Positions 1 through 5,638 of a stretch of DNA of 5,638 nt are shown piece by piece. This stretch comes from Bacteroidota bacterium (lineage in GTDB: Bacteria; Bacteroidota; Bacteroidia; Chitinophagales; Chitinophagaceae), in assembly GCA_023391315.1 (NCBI GenBank), contig JAEWBD010000408.1:1-5638 (forward strand), written 5' to 3'. Position 1 is the first letter of the stretch; every line of letters starts with the position of its first letter. The translations under genes were made by a program, and so were the position numbers. The notes under the pieces are model-generated. The model saw only the letters and a program-made list of their open reading frames with translations, had not been told where the DNA came from and did no database searches.

Positions 1-1180
1 CTTTTAATGTGCCGTCGGGGTAAAGGCGCAAACCCGGCGGAAGTTTTGTTTCATCCGCGATAAAAGTTAATACACCGTTGCCACCGCTGGCATTTATTTT
101 AGCGCTGTAAAATTTTGCAACCTGTGCATCGTATAAAAACTGCCACGCTATAGATGGTTTTATATTTACTCTCAGGATGGTTTCAGCCGTTGATGTTTTG
201 CCTTTATCATCGTAAGCAACTGCTTTTATAATGTTGTCGCCGCCGCGGGCTTTTAATGCAAGTTTATAAGGTGCTTTCTTAAAAGTTTTTGCTGATTTGC
301 CATTGTAAAAAACTTGCACCTTTTTAATGCTTCCGTCGGCATCGTGTGCGGCAATTTCAACGTTAATTTTTTCTCCAGCCTCTGCCGTTTGTTTATAGGA
401 AGGTGTTTTAAAAAATACTGTTGGATAAATATTGCCGTCATTAATTTTTGAGTAAGCCCAATCCGTTAAATTCTGTGTGCTGGTTGCAACCCACATCACG
501 CCGTGATCATAGCCTTTAAAATTTGAATAACGCGGATTTACACCGGTAACCCAAGTTGCGCCTGTATCATTTACAGCGCCATTTAAGTGACGGATATCCG
601 CAACATTTTTGCGCAGCGATCTTGAAAAATAATCGGTCTCACCCTGGTTGCACCATATAGGAATATCTTTTATTTTAGTTGAATCTCCATGAAAAGCCAT
701 GCCCATTGTAATGCCTGCTGCAAAATAGCCAGGATATTGTTGTATTATATCAAAGGTGCCTTCTCCACCCATTGAAAATCCGCAAACATATATTCGTTGC
801 GGATCTGCCTTACCATCGGCAATAAGGCTGTCTGTTATTTTTTTCAGATCATTAAAATGCTGCCGCCATCCGCGTGAAGTTGCAGGCGCAATAATGTAAG
901 TGGGAATTTTTTGTGTATTGTTGGAGAAGTTGTGCCACATGCGCACAATAGGGTCAACCGTATTGCGCAGGCTTGCATGATCATCTTCACCGCAACAGCC
1001 ATGCATTGCTAGTACAACAGGATATTTCCTGTTTTTCTTCATGCCTGATGGTGTGTACAAATAATACTCTGTAGAATCTTCTGTGTGCCAGCTCCATTGC
1101 GGTAATCCTTTATAATCTATTTGCTGTGCGCACAAATAATGAGCAGGTAAAATAAAAATAAAAGCAAACAGTTTTTTCAT
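1..1180 (-). CDS. Secreted alpha/beta-hydrolase (esterase/PHB-depolymerase-like) with Ig-like modules, C-terminus cut off by window edge
   Basis: The reading frame is open from the start at 1180 to the left edge (393 codons plus one base). Residues 1-18 form a Sec signal peptide (MKKLFAFIFI, cleavage probably after LCA), so the product is exported. Residues 50-245 are an alpha/beta-hydrolase domain: an HG oxyanion-type motif at H60-G61 followed by CCGEDD, a nucleophile elbow GFSMGG with S136, and probable triad partners D183 (in QGETDYF) and H226 (in GYDHGVMW). This resembles the esterase/poly(3-hydroxybutyrate) depolymerase and prolyl-oligopeptidase-like families; the substrate, probably an ester in a polymer or glycan, cannot be read from the sequence. 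Residues 252-340 look like a bacterial Ig domain of the Big_7 type (DADGSIKKVQVFYNG, then KAVAYDDKG). Residues 344-393 look like a putative Ig domain (He_PIG) with LPPGLRLYPDGTLK, still incomplete at the edge. A type IX secretion tail could lie beyond it. An in-frame ATG at 1198 would add six residues (MKYLRH); 1180 gives the more typical signal peptide. The gene is divergent from the amidase gene. Confidence 0.88.
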   Translation of the reverse strand, partial: MKKLFAFIFILPAHYLCAQQIDYKGLPQWSWHTEDSTEYYLYTPSGMKKNRKYPVVLAMHGCCGEDDHASLRNTVDPIVRMWHNFSNNTQKIPTYIIAPATSRGWRQHFNDLKKITDSLIADGKADPQRIYVCGFSMGGEGTFDIIQQYPGYFAAGITMGMAFHGDSTKIKDIPIWCNQGETDYFSRSLRKNVADIRHLNGAVNDTGATWVTGVNPRYSNFKGYDHGVMWVATSTQNLTDWAYSKINDGNIYPTVFFKTPSYKQTAEAGEKINVEIAAHDADGSIKKVQVFYNGKSAKTFKKAPYKLALKARGGDNIIKAVAYDDKGKTSTAETILRVNIKPSIAWQFLYDAQVAKFYSAKINASGGNGVLTFIADETKLPPGLRLYPDGTLK

Positions 1181-1374
1181 GTGTCTAAGATATTTCATCA
1201 GTCTATTAAAGTATATCAAACTATATTAAAAACAATTTGAAAAAATATATTATGGCAGATGCGCTTAATATTGCATCAGGCTTATTTAATTAGTGTATTA
1301 TTTAAATTACAGCGAATGTCTGCAAGCAACCATTGTAATTTATTATTCATTCAATGAAAAATTTCTAATGATAA
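1181..1374. other. Divergent AT-rich intergenic region
   Basis: This spacer lies between the divergent hydrolase and amidase genes and should carry promoters for both. It is strongly AT-rich, with no RNA gene and no convincing coding frame. It holds the first copy of a 14-base direct repeat (1231-1244; the second copy is at 1384-1397) and a small palindrome, TTCATT-C-AATGAA, at 1346-1358 that could be an operator or chance. I found no exact Bacteroidota promoter (TTTG, about 19 bases, TAnnTTTG) in either direction. Confidence 0.6.
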
Positions 1375-1397
1375 ATGCTAAATAACAATTTGAAAAA
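1231..1397. repeat. Two copies of a 14-base direct repeat around the amidase gene start
   Basis: AACAATTTGAAAAA occurs at 1231-1244 and again at 1384-1397, identical over 14 bases, with similar AT-rich DNA after each copy (aTATAT and tTATG). The first copy lies near the start of the leftward hydrolase gene, the second at the start of the rightward amidase gene, 153 bases apart. An exact 14-base match at this distance is unlikely by chance even in AT-rich DNA, but low complexity makes it less decisive. A shared regulator site or promoter element is possible and unproven. Confidence 0.5.
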
Positions 1398-3117
1398 TTA
1401 TGTCGTGATACTTTTTCAAGAAGTACAAAAAAAATATATGCTTTTGATATTTGCATTATTTTTTTACACGGTATCAATAGCACAGCCTGGCACCAAAACA
1501 ACATCTGAAGGCATAATAACTTACGCTTATCGAAATAATGCCAAAGAACTTAAAGAGGCGCCGCCGCTTCAGCTATATTTTAAAAATAACATAGCGCATC
1601 TTGTGCAAAGCGGAAGAAGGGCCAATAGTGAAGACCTGTTTATTGATTACAACCACCAGGAGGCCTATCAAATCCTCACCATGAAAGATGGCAGCCGCTA
1701 TACTTTAAAAACACTGTTTAATGATTTTGAAAAAGCAACTGTTTTAAATGATACGGCAACAATATTGGGATATCATTGCCAAAAAGCAAAACTTACCATT
1801 CGCTCAAATACAATTGAAGTGTGGTTTACGAATGAAGCCGGTATAAAGGGCAGCCCGTCTATCAGTGTTGCACCTGCATTGGGATTAATATTAAAAATGG
1901 TGCGCAACGGAAGTTTTGAAACATATGCAACATCTGTAGAACTTAAAAAGATAAACGACACAGATGTTGCTATACCTGCAAATAACCTGCAGGTTGTGGA
2001 CGAAGCCACCTATCGCAGGAAACAGATTGATAACCGCTTTACTACTATCCCTGTTTTCAATCATCAGCAAATAAATTTTGGCGATACTATCAGTAATTCT
2101 AAAGACGATGAAATAAATACTGTGTACCGCTATGCCGGCGGTACGGTGGTTGTAAAGAAAATGAAACTGCCTGCTATGCAAAATGCGCTGGTGTTTGCCA
2201 GTTTAACTGAATATTCCAATGGCGATGCATACGATCGCACCGGCAGCGTGTTTATTATTCCCTTCGATAAAAAAATAAATTTCCTGGATGCATTAAAAAG
2301 TGGCGTAAAAGTATTGCCGGTTTATAAGGATAAGCAGCAGCAGGAATACCAGGGCGTTGTTGAAACAAACGATTATCTGCCGCCACTTGAACTGATGCGT
2401 TTCTTTACGCCGTTTGGTGTGCGGCATTATAATGAACGCTCAAAAATTGAGGGCTATAACTGGGCTGATTCTGTAAACTATAAACAGGATATAACAGAGC
2501 TATTACCACGCCTGAATAATGAAGTTTGGATTGGTGTTTACATTGGTAATTATGATAAAGGCGGCCATATCATAAACCTTGACCTGGAATACCATGAAGA
2601 AGAAGCCGACAGTATTAAAAAACAATATTGGGTGCAGCCAGTATTCAATACGCTTAACCTTATGGAAATGGCCCAGCAGAATTATGGTACTATGTTCGAC
2701 GATGATTCGCTAACTGTTACGGTAAACATTCCGAAAGGATTAAAAAATGCCGCATTGCGTTATATTGCAACAGGCCATGGAGGATGGGGTGGCGGCGATG
2801 AATTTAATAAAAAGCTAAACGAAATATTTTTAGACGGCAGGAAAATATTTGAATTCATTCCCTGGCGCACCGATTGCGGCACTTACAGGATGTTCAATCC
2901 TTCCTCAGGGAATTTTGGCAATGGTGTTTCCTCCTCCGATTACAGCCGCAGTAACTGGTGCCCCGGCACCACAACCAACCCGGTATATATTCCGCTGAAT
3001 GATCTTGCAGCAGGCACACATACATTAAAGGTCGCTATTCCTTTAGGCAAACGTGAAGGCAATAGCTTCAGCGCATGGAATATATCCGGCTGTATAATAG
3101 GCGAAGTGGAAAATTGA
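1375..3117 (+). CDS. Secreted PNGase F-like peptide-N-glycosidase (N-glycan amidase) with GLPGLI-like N-terminal region
   Basis: The product resembles peptide-N4-(N-acetyl-beta-glucosaminyl)asparagine amidase (PNGase F), which removes N-glycans from glycoproteins, here probably in the periplasm or outside the cell. A signal peptide core LLIFALFFYTVSIA (23-36) with KK just before it precedes cleavage near QPG. Residues 44-195 look GLPGLI-like: GYHCQKA at 132-138, EVWFT at 148-152 and ALGLIL at 168-173 in place of GLPGLIL. Residues about 223-410 resemble the PNGase F N-terminal domain (VFNHQQINFGD; DAYDR with D287 matching catalytic D60). Residues about 416-578 resemble its C-terminal domain (GWGGGDEF with E476 matching E206; NWCPG at 527-531). 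C501 and C529 match the C231-C252 disulfide. By gapless eye alignment E118 is replaced by Y389, and the C51-C56 and C204-C208 pairs are absent. The 580-residue length fits the longer PNGase F-II type with an extra N-terminal domain rather than classical PNGase F. The start is uncertain: ATG 1375 keeps the KK of the signal peptide, whereas ATG 1438 leaves an uncharged start. Probably co-transcribed with the dehydrogenase gene. Confidence 0.85.
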   Translation: MLNNNLKNYVVILFQEVQKKYMLLIFALFFYTVSIAQPGTKTTSEGIITYAYRNNAKELKEAPPLQLYFKNNIAHLVQSGRRANSEDLFIDYNHQEAYQILTMKDGSRYTLKTLFNDFEKATVLNDTATILGYHCQKAKLTIRSNTIEVWFTNEAGIKGSPSISVAPALGLILKMVRNGSFETYATSVELKKINDTDVAIPANNLQVVDEATYRRKQIDNRFTTIPVFNHQQINFGDTISNSKDDEINTVYRYAGGTVVVKKMKLPAMQNALVFASLTEYSNGDAYDRTGSVFIIPFDKKINFLDALKSGVKVLPVYKDKQQQEYQGVVETNDYLPPLELMRFFTPFGVRHYNERSKIEGYNWADSVNYKQDITELLPRLNNEVWIGVYIGNYDKGGHIINLDLEYHEEEADSIKKQYWVQPVFNTLNLMEMAQQNYGTMFDDDSLTVTVNIPKGLKNAALRYIATGHGGWGGGDEFNKKLNEIFLDGRKIFEFIPWRTDCGTYRMFNPSSGNFGNGVSSSDYSRSNWCPGTTTNPVYIPLNDLAAGTHTLKVAIPLGKREGNSFSAWNISGCIIGEVEN

Positions 3118-3163
3118 TATAAGGATTTGCAAATAAGGCATGTTTATTAATAAAATTTTACCG

Positions 3164-4120
3164 ATGAAAATTGTTGTTTTAGATGGCTATACTTTAAACC
3201 CGGGCGATCTTTCCTGGAAAGAAATGGAAGCGTTAGGTGAATTGATTGTTTATGATCGCACAAACCCGTTGCAGATTGTGGAACGCGCAAAAGAGGCAGA
3301 CATTGTGCTCACCAATAAAGTGCCGCTTTCAGCACAAACCATTAATCAGCTTGCCTCATTGAAATATATTGGTGTACTGGCAACCGGTTATAATATAATT
3401 GATGTGGCTGCAGCACGGGCAAGGAATATTCCTGTATGCAATGTGCCGGGTTACAGCACAGCTTCTGTGGCGCAGTTAACGTTTGCCTTGCTGCTTGAAT
3501 TAACACATCATGTGCAGCGTCACAGCGATGCTGTTATGAAGGGCAAATGGTCTGCATCGCCTGATTTTTGCTTTTGGGATTATCCTTTAATGGAACTTGA
3601 TGGTAAAAGCATCGGCATCATTGGTTTTGGCACTATCGGGCAGAAAGTTGCTGATATAGCATCGACGTTTGGCATGCATATAATTGCCAACAGCAGAACG
3701 GAAACCAATCAGCAGCATCGTAAAAATTTTAAATGGGCAGGCGTGCAGGAACTATTGCAACAGGCAGATGTAATAAGTATTCATTGTCCTTTAACTCCTG
3801 CAACAAAAGGCCTTATTAATAAAGAAAGTTTACGACTGATGAAGCCTTCTGCTTTTTTATTGAACACAAGCCGCGGCCCGATTGTTATTGACGAAGACCT
3901 TGCCGATGCATTAAACAACGATATAATAGCAGGCGCGGGCATTGATGTGCTTTCTACAGAACCACCCTCTTTATCCAACCCTTTGTTAAAAGCAAAAAAT
4001 TGTATGATCACACCGCACATTGCATGGGCTACAAAAGAAGCCAGAACACGAATGATGAATATGACATTAAGCAACCTTACAGCCTTTTTTGAAGGCAAGC
4101 CGGTGAATGTGGTGAACTGA
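3164..4120 (+). CDS. D-2-hydroxyacid dehydrogenase (hydroxypyruvate/glyoxylate reductase type)
   Basis: This is a 318-residue cytoplasmic oxidoreductase of the D-isomer-specific 2-hydroxyacid dehydrogenase family, which interconverts 2-oxoacids and D-2-hydroxyacids with a nicotinamide cofactor. Family features in order: N-terminal catalytic-domain strand MKIVVLDGYT; substrate-loop region LATGYNIID (72-80); VPGYSTASVAQ (94-104); Rossmann motif GFGTIG (154-159); IHCPLTP (206-212); catalytic R237 in NTSRGP, E266 in DVLSTEPP and H285 in TPHIAWAT. The length is normal and nothing is broken. At the end of the second Rossmann strand the usual Asp that selects NAD is replaced by S177, followed by R178 (ANSRT), which suggests NADPH preference. 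The sequence is closest in style to hydroxypyruvate/glyoxylate reductases (HprA-like), but substrate cannot be fixed by eye. ATG 3164 is chosen because MKIVVLDG is the usual family N-terminus; an upstream in-frame ATG at 3140 would add FINKILP-type residues with no family counterpart. It starts 46 bases after the amidase stop and ends with tandem stops TGA TAA. Confidence 0.93.
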   Translation: MKIVVLDGYTLNPGDLSWKEMEALGELIVYDRTNPLQIVERAKEADIVLTNKVPLSAQTINQLASLKYIGVLATGYNIIDVAAARARNIPVCNVPGYSTASVAQLTFALLLELTHHVQRHSDAVMKGKWSASPDFCFWDYPLMELDGKSIGIIGFGTIGQKVADIASTFGMHIIANSRTETNQQHRKNFKWAGVQELLQQADVISIHCPLTPATKGLINKESLRLMKPSAFLLNTSRGPIVIDEDLADALNNDIIAGAGIDVLSTEPPSLSNPLLKAKNCMITPHIAWATKEARTRMMNMTLSNLTAFFEGKPVNVVN

Positions 4121-4140
4121 TAAAACTCAGTTACTATGTT
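4115..4140 (+). terminator. Possible weak terminator hairpin at the end of the plus-strand gene pair
   Basis: AACTGA (4115-4120) and TCAGTT (4127-4132) form a perfect six-pair stem with a six-base loop. The stem overlaps the dehydrogenase stop codon and is followed by ACTATGTTTTATT. The stem is AT-rich and the T-run is short and displaced, so termination here would be weak; it could equally be chance. Confidence 0.25.
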
Positions 4141-4190
4141 TTATTAAAATGCAATAAATTTTTATATAACCTGCGCTGATGCGCTGTTAC

Positions 4191-4313
4191 CTGTTTAATA
4201 ATTACTGCGATTAATATCATTGGTTAAATTAACAAAGAGCCTGTTACACCATTAAACAGTTTATGGGGGTTATGCTTAGGGCCGTTCAGAAATGGGCGGC
4301 TCATTTGTTTAAT
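4191..4313. repeat. Inverted repeats sharing one central arm (CTGTTTAAT / ATTAAACAG / TGTTTAAT)
   Basis: CTGTTTAAT at 4191-4199 is the exact reverse complement of ATTAAACAG at 4251-4259, and eight bases of that arm also match TGTTTAAT at 4306-4313. The heptamer CTGTTAC occurs at 4184-4190 and 4241-4247, shortly before the first two arms. In RNA the middle arm could pair with either partner but not both. The arms are AT-rich and widely spaced, so function is uncertain. Confidence 0.4.
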
Positions 4314-4361
4314 GAATGCAGAAAAGATTATTGACCAACCTTTGCTAAAAATAAAAGCAAT

Positions 4362-4388
4362 AAAAAAGCCCTGCTGGAAAGCAAGGCT
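4362..4388 (-). terminator. Intrinsic terminator of the beta-helix gene
   Basis: Read on the minus strand, AGCCTTGC pairs with GCAGGGCT (eight pairs including one G-T wobble) around the six-base loop TTTCCA and is followed directly by TTTTTTATT. This is a standard rho-independent terminator about 95 bases downstream of the beta-helix gene stop. On the plus strand no T-run follows the stem, so it does not look bidirectional. Confidence 0.8.
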
Positions 4389-4483
4389 GCATAGAATCTC
4401 TAACTTAATGCTATGAACCCATCACAAAAATGCTTTATTTATGTAACTAAATTGTGAACGGAACATTAAGTGTATATTAAGGA

Positions 4484-5638
4484 TTATAAATTCAGGTCTA
4501 ACATTGTCCAGCCTTTCCACCAGTTAGCTTCATCGCCTGATGCACCTGCAGCGCCTTTGAAACTAACTTTACTGAAGAAACTGTTTGATAATTTGGGAGC
4601 GGAAAAGCTTGCGCCGCTTAACAAAGGTGAATTTTCCTTTGGCGTTATATCAGGATTTGAATAATCAAATGGTGCCGTTAATAATACATCACTGTTGTTG
4701 GTTAATATTGAATTGCCATAACCTGCGGTTAAAAACCATTTGCTTACAGCATCTTTATCCCAGCCTGTAGGCGAAGCGCTTGCAGCATAATCAACTGGAA
4801 CATTACAACCTGCTACAACTGTATTTTGTATTTGCAGCGCATTTGCAGTTATATTATTATCAGTTGGTGTACCCTTGCTGGCATCAATTAAAATACCTGT
4901 AGGATAACCCATTATAACAGAATTAAAAATTGATATACTTGAATTTCTTCTTATTTGTGCACCAGCAAGAAACAGGCTGTTACCGGCATTATTAAGTGCA
5001 GCGCGTGGGCCAATAACCGTAATGTTACTGTATGTGCCTGATGTTTGCGGCATTAAAGAACTTCCGTTAGCATCGTTATCGCTTTCAAAAGATTCGCTTT
5101 TTGAAATATCGGCAATGGCAGAATCCCTTATTACAATACCAAACTGCACGTTGCCGCTCCAGCCATTATCCGTATCAAAATCATCATCCAGGGTGCTTAT
5201 AAATACAGTGTGCTTAAGGTTTACATTACCTCCAAAACATTCAATGGCATCGTCGTTTGCTTTGTATATTTCCACATAATCAACTGTGGTGCTTTTTCCT
5301 ACGCCTGCGAGTGTTAAGCCGTTAAGTTCATTGTCAGGTAAATAAGCGTAGCCTGCATATTCAATACGCACATAACGCAATATGCCGGAATTGTCATCAT
5401 CGTTTGTGCCTCCAAACAAGCCGAGGCCTTCGGCAGTGTTTACGCCGCCTTCAACAGAACCTGTTCCCTGCACGCCATTATAAGATGCATTTGTTTTTGC
5501 ATTTCCAAGCACAACTATGCCACCCCAGTCACCTCTTTGCGGGTTTGCCTGGTCTGAAGTAAAAATAATGGGTTTATCAGCAGTGCCATCCGCTATAATC
5601 TGGCAGCCTCTTGTAATAACCAATGCGCCCCTTGTTGA
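4484..5638 (-). CDS. Secreted right-handed parallel beta-helix protein, N-terminus cut off by window edge
   Basis: The frame is open from the right edge (STRGALVITRG...) to the TAA at 4484-4486, giving 384 C-terminal residues. A TTG at 5623 lies in frame, but coding continues through it and it is not a start. The protein resembles a Bacteroidota family of exported proteins that open with ALVITRGCQIIADGT and contain KPIIFTS, GDWGGIVVLG and NSGILRYVRIEYAG, the alternating hydrophobic pattern of stacked beta-helix turns (roughly residues 1-290). Conserved acidic motifs are NDDDNSG (79-85), ANDDAIE (127-133), DDDFDTDNG (151-159) and FESDND (184-189); they could bind calcium or form a substrate groove. 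I know of no proven biochemical function; members are usually annotated as hypothetical or as T9SS-related lipoproteins, and often, from memory, sit near TonB-dependent receptors. The C-terminus (WWKGWTMLDLNL) matches the family's usual Trp-rich ending and is not a type IX sorting domain. No polysaccharide-lyase motif was recognised. The signal peptide and promoter lie outside the window. Confidence 0.85.
   Translation of the reverse strand, partial: STRGALVITRGCQIIADGTADKPIIFTSDQANPQRGDWGGIVVLGNAKTNASYNGVQGTGSVEGGVNTAEGLGLFGGTNDDDNSGILRYVRIEYAGYAYLPDNELNGLTLAGVGKSTTVDYVEIYKANDDAIECFGGNVNLKHTVFISTLDDDFDTDNGWSGNVQFGIVIRDSAIADISKSESFESDNDANGSSLMPQTSGTYSNITVIGPRAALNNAGNSLFLAGAQIRRNSSISIFNSVIMGYPTGILIDASKGTPTDNNITANALQIQNTVVAGCNVPVDYAASASPTGWDKDAVSKWFLTAGYGNSILTNNSDVLLTAPFDYSNPDITPKENSPLLSGASFSAPKLSNSFFSKVSFKGAAGASGDEANWWKGWTMLDLNL

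Larger units (their letters stand above)
4121..4483. other. Convergent intergenic region of 363 bases
   Basis: The dehydrogenase gene and the leftward beta-helix gene converge here. No protein gene is supported; the longest plus-strand frame with a plausible ATG near the right end (4411, MNPSQKCFIYVTKL) is only 14 codons. The region contains the terminator of the beta-helix gene (4362-4388), a tandem GCGCTG-AT-GCGCTG (4173-4186), and a set of inverted repeats built on TGTTTAAT/ATTAAACA between 4191 and 4313. No tRNA or known RNA family was recognised. Confidence 0.6.

Noticed and set aside
253..441. Minus-strand open frame of 62 codons
   Set aside because: It lies in another frame inside the hydrolase gene, whose domain-bearing frame is uninterrupted across it.
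1199..1240. Possible minus-strand promoter for the hydrolase gene (TTG ... TATACTTTA)
   Set aside because: It lacks the TAnnTTTG consensus, the spacing is short, and it would place the transcript start almost on the start codon.
1773..2181. Two overlapping minus-strand open frames (78 and 96 codons)
   Set aside because: They are antisense to the GLPGLI-like and PNGase F N-terminal regions of the amidase and show no recognisable domain.
3124..3133. Perfect palindrome ATTTGCAAAT between the amidase and dehydrogenase genes
   Set aside because: A 10-base AT-rich palindrome is expected by chance and has no promoter or terminator context.
3781..4098. Minus-strand open frame of 105 codons
   Set aside because: It is antisense to the catalytic half of the dehydrogenase and its peptide resembles no protein family I know.
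4223..4233. Palindrome GTTAA-A-TTAAC in the convergent spacer
   Set aside because: It is short, AT-rich and isolated, with no gene start nearby that it could regulate.
4411..4455. 14-codon plus-strand frame MNPSQKCFIYVTKL, considered as a leader peptide
   Set aside because: No downstream plus-strand gene exists for it to regulate, and there is no ribosome-binding signal.
4470..5279. Three plus-strand open frames (61-85 codons)
   Set aside because: They are antisense to the beta-helix gene, which has clear family motifs throughout.

Overview
The window looks like chromosomal DNA of a Bacteroidota bacterium, most likely a soil or freshwater Chitinophagaceae-type species. This is inferred from the protein families present (a PNGase F-like glycan amidase with a GLPGLI-like N-terminal region, an esterase carrying Ig-like modules, a Bacteroidota-type secreted beta-helix protein), AT-rich intergenic DNA, and the absence of clear Shine-Dalgarno sequences before the starts. 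No rRNA, tRNA, CRISPR array, transposase or phage gene is visible.

Layout. Positions 1-1180 (minus strand) hold the N-terminal 393 residues of a secreted alpha/beta-hydrolase (esterase/depolymerase type) followed by two Ig-like modules; the gene runs off the left edge. An AT-rich divergent spacer (1181-1374) separates it from a plus-strand pair: a secreted PNGase F-like amidase (1375-3117) and, 46 bases later, a D-2-hydroxyacid dehydrogenase (3164-4120). A 363-base convergent spacer (4121-4483) follows. It contains a good intrinsic terminator for the minus-strand gene on the right and only a weak hairpin at the end of the plus-strand pair. Positions 4484-5638 (minus strand) hold the C-terminal 384 residues of a secreted right-handed beta-helix protein whose start lies beyond the right edge.

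How the genes may fit together. Three of the four products appear to be exported and to act on, or sit among, extracellular polymers: an esterase, an N-glycan amidase and a beta-helix surface protein. This fits a saprophytic Bacteroidota lifestyle, but the sequence shows no direct functional link between them. The dehydrogenase is an ordinary cytoplasmic enzyme, and its pairing with the amidase may be transcriptional only. The most interesting item is the amidase. By eye, the two key acidic residues of PNGase F are conserved, but the position of its third active-site acid and two of its three disulfides are not, and an extra GLPGLI-like domain sits in front of the catalytic domains.
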